This document shows, one piece after another, positions 9,004 to 17,030 of a stretch of 64,000 nucleotides of DNA. The stretch comes from G965197405 sp965197405 (lineage in GTDB: Bacteria > Chloroflexota > Dehalococcoidia > Lucifugimonadales > JAGWBF01): NCBI GenBank assembly GCA_965197405.1, contig OZ240206.1, positions 1,550,001 to 1,614,000 on the forward strand, read 5' to 3'. The stretch's first letter is position 1, and each line of letters begins with the position of its first letter. The position numbers and the translations under genes were made by a program. The notes under the pieces were generated by a model, which made no database searches, was not told where the DNA came from, and worked only from the letters and a program-made list of their open reading frames with translations.

Positions 9004-11262
9004 CTATCCGCGGAGGGTGGGCCTGGGAGGCGGCCTCCGGTTTGGCCCCGGGCCTGGCCTGGAGCCTCCCTGTCCGGGTGATGGGGAGCGGTCGCCCCCC
9101 TGCCCGGGTCTTCCTCCCCTGGAGCCGAAGGGAGGCCCGCCCTGGCGAGGCCCGGCCTGGGGTGGTCTGGGAGGTCTGCTCGTCGCGTCCCGCGGCCCGT
9201 CCTGGCCGCCGGAAAGGGCGCGCTGGGAGAGGTTAATCCTTCCCATCGAGTCTATTTCCTGCACCATAACGGTGATTTCCTGGCCCACCTTGAGGCCGTT
9301 TTCCGTATCCCCCAGCTCGCCTGTCCTGAGCAGGCCCTCCTTGCCGGGGAGCAGCTCCACAAAGGCCCCGAAGTTGGTGAGCCGCATCACCTTGCCCGTG
9401 AAGATGTCCCCCACCACCAGCTCCCGGGTGAGACCTTCTATACGGGCCTTGGTCTTCTGTATCATGGCCTCGTCATTGGAGCCGATGTTGATGGTGCCGT
9501 CATCCGCCACGTCTATGGTTACCCCTGTCTCCTCCTGCATGGCCCGTATAGTCCGTCCTCCCGGCCCGATGACCACGCCTATCTTGCTCACCGGCACCGT
9601 CATGCGCGCCATCTTGGGAGCGTATGTGCTGAGATACTCCCTGGGCTGAGCGATGGCCTCCTCCATCTTCGCCAGTATGAAGAGACGGCCCTCCCGCGCC
9701 TGCTCAAGGGCACGCTCTAGCACTTCATAGGTCAGCCCCTTGACCTTTATATCCATCTGGAGGGCGTTAATCCCCCGTGCGGTGCCGGCCACCTTGAAGT
9801 CCATGTCGCCCAGGTGGTCCTCCATTCCCTCGATGTCCGTAAGTATGGCGGAGCGCCCGTTTTCGCCCATAATCAGGCCCATCGCGACGCCGGCCACGGG
9901 ACTTTTCATGGGCACCCCGGCATCCATGAGGGCCAGGGTGCTCCCGCATACGCTGGCCATCGAGGTGCTGCCGTTGGAGCTGAGGACCTCCGAGACCAGC
10001 CTTATGGTGTAGGGGAACACGTCCTCGCTGGGGACCGCCACCTCGATGGCCCGCTCCGCCAGCGCGCCGTGACCCACCTCCCGGCGGCCTGTGGCTATTC
10101 GCTTGACCTCCCCGGTGGAGAAGGGAAGGAAATTATAGTGGTGCATGAAGCGCTTGGTCTCCTCCGGGCTGAGGTTGTCCAGGATTTGCTTCATCCCGGT
10201 GGAAGCGAGGGTGGCGACGGTGAGGACCTGGGTCTGTCCCCTGGTGAAGATGCCGGAGCCGTGGGTGCGGGGCAGGATCCCCACCTCGCAGCTGATGGGG
10301 CGTATATCCGTGAGACCCCTGCCATCGGGCCTTATCCCCTCATCCAGGATTCGGGAGCGCATCTGTTTTTTCACTATGGACTCGAAGGCTGCGGCCACCT
10401 GGCCCTTGGTGTGCTGCTCTCCCAGCCTCTCCTGTACCTCGGCTTCAAGCTCTCCCAGGGACTGGTCCCGTTCAGTCTTGCCCCGTCCGGCTTCCAGGAC
10501 TTGTGACAGTCTGCCATTGAGGATGGTGGAGATTTCCCCGTCCAGGTCATCGCGGGGGGCATCCGCGGCGATGCTCATCTTGGGCTTGCCTACGGCGGCC
10601 ACCATCTCTTCGATCATGGCTATGACCTCGCCGTTGGCCTCCTGGGCGCGGCGTATCGCCTCCAGCATCAGCTCTTCCGACACGTCCGTCGCCCCGGCCT
10701 CCACCATCATCACGGCGCCCTTGGTGCCGGCCACCACCACGTTCAGGTCTCCCTGGGCGATTTCGCCGTAGGTGGGGTTTACGGTGTAGACGCCGTTGGC
10801 GTGGGATACCCTGGCCGAGCTAACAGGCCCTTCGAGGGGTATATCCGATATGGAGAGGGCTGCCGACGCGCCTATCGTACCCAGCGTCTCCGGCGGGTTC
10901 TCTCTGTCAACGGATAGAACGGTGATGATTATCTGGATTTCGTTGTGAAGGCCCTTCGGGAAGAGGGGACGCAGCGGCCGGTCGGTCAGCCTCCCGAAGA
11001 GGATGGCTTCCTGGCCCGGGCGGCCTTCTCTTCGGAAGAAGCTGCCGGGTATTTTCCCCGTGGCATAGAGCCGCTCTTCGTAGTCCACGGTGAGGGGCAG
11101 GAAGTCTATGTCGGGCCTGGCTTGCGGGGAAATGCAGACCGTGGCCAGAATTATGGAGTCGCCGAGCCGCACGGTGACTGCGCCGTTGGCCTGGCCCGCG
11201 TATTTCCCCGTCTCTATGACTAGATTTTTCCCGCCAATCTCTCGCTGTACAGAATATTGCAT
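9004..11262 (-). CDS. pnp: polyribonucleotide nucleotidyltransferase (PNPase)
   Basis: A 3'-5' phosphorolytic exoribonuclease and a core RNA-decay enzyme. The 752 residues contain two RNase PH domains. The second has the GRREVGHGALAERA and DGGTINIG-like segments followed by a KH domain (IGVVIGPGGRTIRAMQEETG). An S1 domain (GDIFTGKVMRLTNFGAFVELLPGKEGLL) comes next. The last 65 or so residues are a low-complexity Gly/Pro/Arg tail, longer than in E. coli and common in Chloroflexota and Actinobacteria as a disordered RNA-binding end. It follows rpsO, the classical arrangement in bacteria. Confidence 0.98.
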   Translation of the reverse strand: MQYSVQREIGGKNLVIETGKYAGQANGAVTVRLGDSIILATVCISPQARPDIDFLPLTVDYEERLYATGKIPGSFFRREGRPGQEAILFGRLTDRPLRPLFPKGLHNEIQIIITVLSVDRENPPETLGTIGASAALSISDIPLEGPVSSARVSHANGVYTVNPTYGEIAQGDLNVVVAGTKGAVMMVEAGATDVSEELMLEAIRRAQEANGEVIAMIEEMVAAVGKPKMSIAADAPRDDLDGEISTILNGRLSQVLEAGRGKTERDQSLGELEAEVQERLGEQHTKGQVAAAFESIVKKQMRSRILDEGIRPDGRGLTDIRPISCEVGILPRTHGSGIFTRGQTQVLTVATLASTGMKQILDNLSPEETKRFMHHYNFLPFSTGEVKRIATGRREVGHGALAERAIEVAVPSEDVFPYTIRLVSEVLSSNGSTSMASVCGSTLALMDAGVPMKSPVAGVAMGLIMGENGRSAILTDIEGMEDHLGDMDFKVAGTARGINALQMDIKVKGLTYEVLERALEQAREGRLFILAKMEEAIAQPREYLSTYAPKMARMTVPVSKIGVVIGPGGRTIRAMQEETGVTIDVADDGTINIGSNDEAMIQKTKARIEGLTRELVVGDIFTGKVMRLTNFGAFVELLPGKEGLLRTGELGDTENGLKVGQEITVMVQEIDSMGRINLSQRALSGGQDGPRDATSRPPRPPQAGPRQGGPPFGSRGGRPGQGGDRSPSPGQGGSRPGPGPNRRPPPRPTLRG

Positions 11263-11315
11263 AGTATAAAGTTAAACGACCTCTCTCTAGTAGTGGAGTC
11301 CTGGAAAAGTGAAAC

Positions 11316-11335
11316 AGCCCCGAAGGGTCGGGGCT
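11316..11335 (-). terminator. hairpin between rpsO and pnp
   Basis: AGCCCCGA and TCGGGGCT form an 8-bp GC-rich stem that overlaps the rpsO stop codon. It is followed on the minus strand by GTTTCACTTTT. It resembles the partial terminator and RNase-processing site found between rpsO and pnp in enterobacteria and would separate the levels of the two messages. Confidence 0.5.
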
Positions 11336-11600
11336 ATCTTCTCAGGCCCAGCCTGTTTATCAGGGCGCGGTATCTGGATACGTCTTCGCGGCTTACATAG
11401 TTCAGGAGACTTCTACGCTGACCGACTAGCTTTAGAAGACCGGTCCGTGAGTGCACATCCTTGTGATGATACCGGAGGTGCTCGGTCAGTTGCCTAATCC
11501 TCTCCGTTAGGAGGGCTACCTGGACTTCTGCGGACCCTGTGTCTGTACCATGTTGCTGGAAGTCACCTATAATTCTAAGTTTAGTGTCTTTATCTATCAT
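11334..11600 (-). CDS. rpsO: 30S ribosomal protein S15
   Basis: A small primary rRNA-binding protein that nucleates the platform of the 30S subunit. The 88-residue length is exactly normal. The segments IIGDFQQHGTDTGSAEVQVALLTERI, split here over positions 10-35, and the LRYHHKDVHSRTGLLKLVGQRR region at 42-63 are S15 signatures; the C-terminus YRALINRLGLRR is also typical. The start has an AGGGAGG ribosome site. Cotranscribed with pnp downstream. Confidence 0.98.
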   Translation of the reverse strand: MIDKDTKLRIIGDFQQHGTDTGSAEVQVALLTERIRQLTEHLRYHHKDVHSRTGLLKLVGQRRSLLNYVSREDVSRYRALINRLGLRR

Positions 11601-11635
11601 GCCTCCCTGACCTTTTCCCTAAAACCCTGATTGCC

Positions 11636-11664
11636 ATTATAACACACCCCCAAAGCGCCTGCAA
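11636..11664 (-). promoter_or_regulatory. promoter for rpsO-pnp
   Basis: The minus strand reads TTGCAG (11664-11659), a 17-nt spacer, then TATAAT (11641-11636) with an upstream TG of an extended -10. This is one of the best promoter matches in the window and lies 36 nt upstream of the rpsO start. Confidence 0.65.
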
Positions 11665-11762
11665 TTATGAAAGTAGGCTATAATAGATTCCCCTCCCCGT
11701 TTTCAAAGGGAGTTTCCGCCGACCGGTTAATGCTGAGCTAATCAAGGAGGCTTGCCATTCCC

Positions 11763-12749
11763 ATGACTGAACAGAAGATAGACGAGCAGCAGAGAGAGAC
11801 GACTCAGGAGTCTCCCAAGTATCTCTGGCGCTCCGGAGATCTGGTGGACTGGGAGAAGGCAACGGTCCACATCTCGATGCTGGGCTGGACATCCATCTCC
11901 TCCGTTTTCGAGGGCATTCGCGCTTACTGGAACCCCGACCACCAGGAGCTTTATGTTTTCCACCTGGACGCCCACCTCAAGCGCCTGTTCCAGTCCATGA
12001 AGATTATGCGGATGACCTCCCCCTACTCCCAGGCGGAGTTGAAGCGGGCCATTACCGACCTGCTGCGGGCCAACGAGTACCGCTGTGACGCCTACATACA
12101 GCCCCTTGCCTATTTCGGGGGAGGCATCCCCGGCTATCTGGCGGTGCTGGAGCAGCCCGGGGAGGTGGTTATTACCGCCAGACCGGCCCCCTCAGCCCTG
12201 GGAGAGTCCAAAGTAGCCCACTGCAACGTGAGCAGCTGGACGCGCATCTCCGATAACGTGATGCCTCCGCGAGCCAAGGCCATCACCAACTACCAGAACA
12301 GCCGCTACGTCTCTACCGAGTCCCGCATCAACGGCTATGACTACGGCATCATTTTGAACCAGAGCGGCAAGGTGTCGGAGGCCAGCTACGCCTGCCTCTA
12401 CATCATCCGGGACGGAGTGGCTATCACCCCTCCCGTCAGCGCGGGCATCCTGGAGAGCATCACCCGCGAGGTGGTGAAGGGGCTTCTGGAGCGGGAAATG
12501 GAAGTGCCGGTGGTGGAGCGAGAGGTGGAGCGGACCGAGCTATACATTGCCGACGAAGCCTTCGTCTGCGGCACCGCCGTGGAGGTCCAGCCCATTGGGA
12601 GTGTGGACAGGTACAGCGTTGGCAGTGGGGAGCCTGGGCCCCTCGTCTCCCGTCTCCGAGAGATCTTTCACGGCATCGTCCGAGGCTCGAACCCCCAGTA
12701 TCCCCACTGGCTTACCGCTGTCTATGGAGAGGGGCCGCAGCGCCGGTAG
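11763..12749 (+). CDS. ilvE: branched-chain amino acid aminotransferase
   Basis: A PLP-dependent fold-type IV enzyme that interconverts branched-chain 2-oxo acids and Leu, Ile and Val with glutamate. The 328 residues fit BCAT. The N-terminal LGWTSISSVFEGIRAYW is the family start. The PLP lysine is probably Lys172 in AKAITNYQNS, and LNQSGKVSEASYACLYII is the conserved phosphate-binding part. The AAGGAGG ribosome site is 12 nt from the ATG, slightly long. A TATAAT at 11679-11684 may be its -10. Annotation as a D-amino-acid or 4-amino-4-deoxychorismate aminotransferase is possible but less likely at this length. Confidence 0.9.
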   Translation: MTEQKIDEQQRETTQESPKYLWRSGDLVDWEKATVHISMLGWTSISSVFEGIRAYWNPDHQELYVFHLDAHLKRLFQSMKIMRMTSPYSQAELKRAITDLLRANEYRCDAYIQPLAYFGGGIPGYLAVLEQPGEVVITARPAPSALGESKVAHCNVSSWTRISDNVMPPRAKAITNYQNSRYVSTESRINGYDYGIILNQSGKVSEASYACLYIIRDGVAITPPVSAGILESITREVVKGLLEREMEVPVVEREVERTELYIADEAFVCGTAVEVQPIGSVDRYSVGSGEPGPLVSRLREIFHGIVRGSNPQYPHWLTAVYGEGPQRR

Positions 12750-12773
12750 GCCCCTCTCCCGCCGGGGTCAGTC

Positions 12774-13757
12774 CTAGTTCGGCGCCAGCGCCAGGCTGCG
12801 CACCTCGCCGAACTCCTTCTTCAGCTTCTGCCATGAGTCGCCCCCGTCCTCGCTGGCGTATATGTAGCCGTAGACGCTGGCGGCAACTATGACGTTGGGC
12901 AGCGATGGGGTTGTGGCGAACCAGTATATGAGGGAGTTTGGCTCTACGGGAAGGGGAGCCGCATCCCAGGTCTTGCCGCCGTCTTTGGAACGGCGGATGA
13001 CTCCGGTCATCCCCGGTATCGTGTCCCCGTTGCCCACAAAGATGACGTTGGGGTCGTCGGGCTTGATAGCCATCCCCCGGCAGTATGACCTGGTGTCCTC
13101 CTCGTTGAACTTGGGGAACTCGTGGTACTCCCAGCTCTCGCCCTCGTCGGTGCTGGTGGCGATTCCGAAGGGGCTTGTGGCGTAGACCGCCGTTGTCTGG
13201 CCGGGACTCAGCGCCATGCCATGAATGTCCCCGTGGAACGGGTCGGGGCCGAGGTCGGGGAGATGGACCCAGCTATCCCCTCCATCAAGGCTCTTGTATA
13301 CGCCGTCAACCTCGATGCCCGCCCAGACCGTCCTGTGGTCCCTGGGGTCAACGATGATATTGGTCGTCCGGGGAGTGCCCACCGGGCAGGGATTGGTCAC
13401 ACCCAGGGACAACTCTTCCCAGGTCTTTCCCCCGTCCCTGGAGCGGAACGCGTCGGGCCTGGTCCCGACAAAGATAGTGTCCGGCTTCAGGGGGTCCACG
13501 GCCAGGGACCAGACCTGGACGCCGTCGGTGGGCGCGCCCAGGTCGTGCCAGGTCGCTCCCCTATCATCGCTGCGATAGACGCCGCTGTCGGTGCCCGCGA
13601 GAACCCGCTCAGGGTTGTCGGGGTACACGCCCAGGGCCCTCACGTTGCCCTCTATGGGCATAGGAGTCCTTATCCTCTCCCAGCTCTCTCCCCCGTCGGG
13701 ACTGACCGACAGCCCGCCCCCAACGCTGCCTACGAGAATAGTGTAGTCTTTTGCCAT
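12774..13757 (-). CDS. BNR/sialidase-type beta-propeller repeat protein
   Basis: A 327-residue protein built from repeated S-x-D-x-G-x-x-W boxes, for example SPDGGESWE, SDDRGATWH, SRDGGKTWE, SLDGGDSWV, STDEGESWE, SKDGGKTWD and SEDGGDSW, about one every 45 residues. This gives a seven-bladed propeller like the glycosyl hydrolase BNR or YCF48-like fold. There is no signal peptide and no sialidase Arg triad or FRIP motif, so a sialidase activity cannot be assumed. Such proteins are common in SAR202-like Chloroflexota. It converges with ilvE and stands alone. Confidence 0.85.
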   Translation of the reverse strand: MAKDYTILVGSVGGGLSVSPDGGESWERIRTPMPIEGNVRALGVYPDNPERVLAGTDSGVYRSDDRGATWHDLGAPTDGVQVWSLAVDPLKPDTIFVGTRPDAFRSRDGGKTWEELSLGVTNPCPVGTPRTTNIIVDPRDHRTVWAGIEVDGVYKSLDGGDSWVHLPDLGPDPFHGDIHGMALSPGQTTAVYATSPFGIATSTDEGESWEYHEFPKFNEEDTRSYCRGMAIKPDDPNVIFVGNGDTIPGMTGVIRRSKDGGKTWDAAPLPVEPNSLIYWFATTPSLPNVIVAASVYGYIYASEDGGDSWQKLKKEFGEVRSLALAPN

Positions 13758-13823
13758 ACCTATCTCCTCTCCTCGATGAAAATGCGCACCAACGCTATGG
13801 CATGGCGTTATGATAGCCTAAAA

Positions 13824-13960
13824 CAGTGGTTAGTGGCTAGTGGACAGTGGCTAGGGGATGCCCGGCCCGCCCGCGTCCCGGGCCTTTTTGACAGTGGTCA
13901 GTGGACAGTGGTTAGTGACTAGGGGATGCCTAGCCTACTCGCGTCCAGGGTCTTTCTAGC
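13824..13960. repeat. degenerate tandem repeat of AGTGG-type heptamers with two diverged longer units
   Basis: This gap between two genes consists of repeated AGTGGYTAGTGG steps. A longer unit beginning CTAGGGGATGCC is present twice, near 13851 and 13919, with the second copy diverged. The first unit includes a GGCCCG/CGGGCC stem followed by five T (13864-13889) that could act as a terminator. Similar heptamer runs occur at 20755-20790, 23026-23060 and 28461-28512. Confidence 0.6.
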
Positions 13961-14040
13961 CACTAACGACTGTTGTGCTATAATCCCACCGTGAAAACCC
14001 ATGTGTACCAGGGAAACGCAGTTTGAGGAAGGAGTCTGCC

Positions 14041-15126
14041 ATGAAGATAGCGGTGCTGGGCGCCGGAGTCATGGGAGGGATTGTAGCCATAGGGCTGCAC
14101 CGCGGCGGCCATGACGTGACGATTATTGACCCCTGGAAACCCCATGCGGAAGCCATACGTACCACCGGATTCCAGATGACGGGCTACTACGCGGGGCAAC
14201 CCGTCGAGTGGACGGGCGTGATTCCCGCGCTGCATACCGACGAGCTGGACCAGCTAAAGGACAAGCTGGACGTGGTGTTCGTATCGGTGAAGGGGTACAA
14301 CACCCGGTGGTGTGTGGAGCACATCAGGCCCTTCCTGGCGGAGGACGCAATGGTGGTGTCAGTCCAGAACGGGATTAACGAGCCTACGATTGCGGAGGTC
14401 GTGGGGCCGGAGCGGACCATCGGCTGCGAGACGCTGATGGGGGGTCAGACCTGGGAGCCGGGCCACATTCATCGCACCCAGGGCGGCACTCCGGGGGTGA
14501 TGGACTACATGATTGGCGAGTACAGCGGCGGGATAACGCCCAGGGTGGAACAGCTAGCCCGGATGATGTCGGATAGCGTCGGCACCTGCGGGGTGTCGGA
14601 CCACGTCATGGACGAGGTCTGGACCAAGTTTGTGGTCAACTGCGGCGGCAACCTGCTGGCCGCCGTCACCTCCTGGGACAGCCGGGAGCTGGGCCTCAAC
14701 CACACGGCCCGGCTGAGGTGGTCCCTCCAGGACGAGGCCATCACCGTCGGCGAGCAGCTTGGCGTCAAGTTCGGCAGCTTCGCCGGCAGCGTGGGCGTTA
14801 TCCTGACCCCCGAGGACATCAAGCAGGCGGCCCGTGGGGCGCGCCCCGACCTGGAGGAGCAGGTATACGAGCAGGCCAAGAACATGGTGGTCGTGACTCG
14901 CCCCTCCACGCTGCACGATGCGCTGAGGGGCACCCCCATGGAGGTGGAGCAGCTGAACGGCTACGTGGTCGTCCAGGCGGAAAACCTGGAGACGCCGGTC
15001 CCCTATAACCGCGCCCTGGTGCGGGTAGCCACGCTGGTGAACGAGCACAAGCTCCGGCCATACCCGTCCAACCTGGCCCTGCTCCAGGAGTACGTCCAGG
15101 AGGAAGTTTCGGCGGCACATCGGTAA
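14041..15126 (+). CDS. ketopantoate reductase-like NADP-dependent oxidoreductase (ApbA/PanE family)
   Basis: A two-domain 6-phosphogluconate-dehydrogenase-like oxidoreductase of 361 residues. The start IAVLGAGVMGG is the NADP-binding loop. VSVKGYNTRW and VQNGINEP correspond to the conserved catalytic-domain entry in the family (VKxxxT and QNG). Members reduce 2-dehydropantoate in coenzyme A synthesis, but this one is longer than E. coli PanE (about 300), and no other pantothenate gene is nearby, so the substrate is open. I chose ATG 14041 over ATG 14023 because the protein then begins directly at the first beta strand and a GAGGAAGGA-like site lies upstream. Confidence 0.8.
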   Translation: MKIAVLGAGVMGGIVAIGLHRGGHDVTIIDPWKPHAEAIRTTGFQMTGYYAGQPVEWTGVIPALHTDELDQLKDKLDVVFVSVKGYNTRWCVEHIRPFLAEDAMVVSVQNGINEPTIAEVVGPERTIGCETLMGGQTWEPGHIHRTQGGTPGVMDYMIGEYSGGITPRVEQLARMMSDSVGTCGVSDHVMDEVWTKFVVNCGGNLLAAVTSWDSRELGLNHTARLRWSLQDEAITVGEQLGVKFGSFAGSVGVILTPEDIKQAARGARPDLEEQVYEQAKNMVVVTRPSTLHDALRGTPMEVEQLNGYVVVQAENLETPVPYNRALVRVATLVNEHKLRPYPSNLALLQEYVQEEVSAAHR

Positions 15127-15152
15127 TCCGGGGGTAGTCGGGAGGCCGTATG

Positions 15153-15717
15153 GGCCGCGTTGAGACGAATTTGCGGTTCTACCGAGAGGTACTGTCTCAG
15201 TTCAAAATTACTCGCTATCCAAAGCCAAAATCCGTTCAACAAAAGCCCTCACTACAGAGCGCCCAACTTCTATCTCATAGTCCTCCATAAAATTATTATA
15301 GAAATTCTTATGGAAAACATTTGCTTCAGAAACTGCTGCGGCTATGCTCACGTCATTAAGCTCCATAACCAGCCTCTTACCAGCCTCAAGGGTCAATCTA
15401 TGCGACCCATATTGCCATCCCCTCTCCTTAGCTATAGCCGTAATAGCATGAGAAAAGGCTCCCCAAAGTTTCTCTGACCCTTGAAGAATATCCCCAGCTT
15501 CGAACTCTCGGTCCGACCCATCCAGAAACTCATAAGCCGTCTGTATATGTTCCTGGGCAATCATAACTCCTCCGCAATTTAGGCCTTGTCACTCCGAGAG
15601 CGATAGGGTCCTCGCTTTACAGGGGTGCTTGACAATCACCGAGGCCAAGCTTAAGGGGTGGACTCCCCAGGGCTATCGCATGTGGATTTGAGTGGCCGGG
15701 TTGAGACGAATTTGTGG
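15153..15717. repeat. 24-nt direct repeat flanking the AT-rich PaREP1-like gene
   Basis: GGCCGCGTTGAGACGAATTT plus four bases at 15153-15176 recurs with two changes at 15694-15717. The two copies bracket the 118-codon gene, which has a much lower GC content than its neighbours. The span could be a small inserted cassette, or the repeats could be remnants of one dispersed element. Confidence 0.55.
15208..15564 (-). CDS. PaREP1/HEPN-like small protein
   Basis: A 118-residue, mostly helical protein. The segment GDILQGSEKLWGAFSHAITA at residues 27-46 is typical of PaREP1-type domains, a HEPN-like helical bundle known from archaea and scattered bacteria. Its biochemical role is unknown; related HEPN proteins are RNases or partners of nucleotidyltransferases. 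No nucleotidyltransferase or toxin partner is adjacent. The gene is AT-rich compared with the rest of the window and lies between 24-nt direct repeats, so it is probably a recent arrival. Family assignment rests on sequence pattern only. Confidence 0.6.
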   Translation of the reverse strand: MIAQEHIQTAYEFLDGSDREFEAGDILQGSEKLWGAFSHAITAIAKERGWQYGSHRLTLEAGKRLVMELNDVSIAAAVSEANVFHKNFYNNFMEDYEIEVGRSVVRAFVERILALDSE

Positions 15718-15846
15718 CCCTAACCGCCCGCCTTACTCAATGAGAATATGGCGTGTCTCAAGGCCGTAAATTCGGGGAATTGGGACCTAATCAGCCAGTT
15801 TTGCTGGCAAAGTTGGCCTCTAAATTGCTCTAAATACGATAGCCCT
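15668..15846. repeat. short non-coding element with ISAs1-type inverted ends (possible MITE)
   Basis: The 314-nt gap upstream of the PaREP1-like gene holds no gene. Its left end CAGGGCTATCGCATGTGGAT (15668-15687) matches the right terminus of the insertion sequence at 17031-18273 over about 23 nt with two mismatches. The right end ATACGATAGCCCT (15834-15846) is the inverted counterpart. No target duplication is visible. Confidence 0.55.
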
Positions 15847-15878
15847 CAAGGGCGGGGGTAGAGGGAATGAAGGTAGGT

Positions 15879-16484
15879 TTAGCCCTCGGGCTGGTCCCGG
15901 TTGACCTCGGCGCTGTCCACGCCCTCGTCCTCGCCGGGACTCCCCTGGCCTATATCGTCGGGTGTAGTCTCGGTAACGTTGGCGAGGCCTGAGACATCCT
16001 CCTCGCCCGCAGGCGGTGCGCCAGCGATATTCACGGGTCCTGCGCCATCCGCGCCCCCGGACGCCGGCTCGGGTCCCTCCGTCTCGGCCTTCTCTGCAAA
16101 GGCATCCTGTCTGGTGAGAGGCTCGTCCACGCTGGAGGACCCATACCTGATGCCCGCGGAGATGCTGTACTTCTCAGCCTCGAAATCCAGCATCAGAGGG
16201 TACAGCTTCCGTTTTATATTCAGCCCGATGGACTCTCCCCTTACCCTCATGTTGGTGGGCACGATTTCCCGCAGGTACCACGACTCCGTCTCGCTCAGGT
16301 ACATCTCCTGGGCGTCCCCGCCGCTCTGCGCCTCCAGGAAGGCCCTGCCTACTTTCAGGATTAGCTCCGGGTAGGCCGGGTTCGACCCGTCCAGCCACTT
16401 GTGGCCCGCCGATACGACCTGTTCCAGGCCCTCTATTTCCGTCGCCGTGAACGTAACAGGTTTACCATCCACGCGATACTCCAA
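15879..16484 (-). CDS. hypothetical protein with acidic C-terminal tail
   Basis: A 201-residue protein I do not recognise. Residues 1-125 look folded, with alternating hydrophobic and charged segments. One of these, ESIGLNIKRKLYPLMLDFEA, suggests a mixed alpha/beta domain. From about residue 135 the sequence becomes a low-complexity tail rich in Glu, Asp, Gly, Pro and Ala, likely disordered. There is no signal peptide and no transmembrane segment. The reading frame is long and the codon use is GC-rich like its neighbours, which supports it being real. The ABM-type gene 40 nt upstream is on the same strand. Confidence 0.6.
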   Translation of the reverse strand: MEYRVDGKPVTFTATEIEGLEQVVSAGHKWLDGSNPAYPELILKVGRAFLEAQSGGDAQEMYLSETESWYLREIVPTNMRVRGESIGLNIKRKLYPLMLDFEAEKYSISAGIRYGSSSVDEPLTRQDAFAEKAETEGPEPASGGADGAGPVNIAGAPPAGEEDVSGLANVTETTPDDIGQGSPGEDEGVDSAEVNRDQPEG

Positions 16485-16523
16485 AGCCTTTATTTAAGCC
16501 CGGACCTGCCGCGCAGCGACAGG

Positions 16524-16838
16524 CTATTTAGCCCACCCGGAGTCCGGGGGGAACACGGTGGTGCACAGACGCCGGACAGGCTCGGCGGCGTGCCAGTCCT
16601 TGACCGTCTCGCGCCACTTCAGGTAGTGGGGAGCCTGGCGATGGGCCTCGATGGCGGCCTCGTCCCGGTACACTTCGTACAGGTGGATGCGGTTGGGGTC
16701 TTCCTGGTCCTCGACTACGTCGAACCGCAGGCATCCCGGCTCGTCCTGCACCGAGCCCAGGGCGTCGTCCAGCATAGCCTCCATGAAGGCCTCCCGGTGT
16801 TCGGGCTTAATCTGGATTGTCACAACCAGCGCTTGCAT
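16524..16838 (-). CDS. ABM-domain (YgiN-like) putative monooxygenase
   Basis: A 104-residue protein with the dimeric alpha/beta barrel of antibiotic-biosynthesis monooxygenase (ABM) proteins. It begins with VVTIQIKPEHREAFMEAML, continues with GCLRFDVVEDQEDPNRIHLYEVY near residues 37-59, and has HRQAPHYLKW near 67-76; these are the family core. Relatives include quinol monooxygenase YgiN, LsrG and heme-degrading enzymes, so the substrate is open. A GGAGG ribosome site precedes the ATG. A TATAAT at 16972-16977 on the minus strand may be its -10. Confidence 0.85.
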   Translation of the reverse strand: MQALVVTIQIKPEHREAFMEAMLDDALGSVQDEPGCLRFDVVEDQEDPNRIHLYEVYRDEAAIEAHRQAPHYLKWRETVKDWHAAEPVRRLCTTVFPPDSGWAK

Positions 16839-17030
16839 ATCGCCTCCTTTTCCGTCTGAGTAGCCCCTTGTTTGCCTTGCATATAAGCCCAGCGCTATAC
16901 AGAAGAGTGGGCAAAATGGGCCAGGTCTTTAATAATGGAGATGAAAAACTGTGGGTGAGACGCCAAGGGTGATTATACACCCCTTGAGCGACTTTGGGGA
17001 GAGCTAGGTTCCGGTGGGCGGCGTACATCG

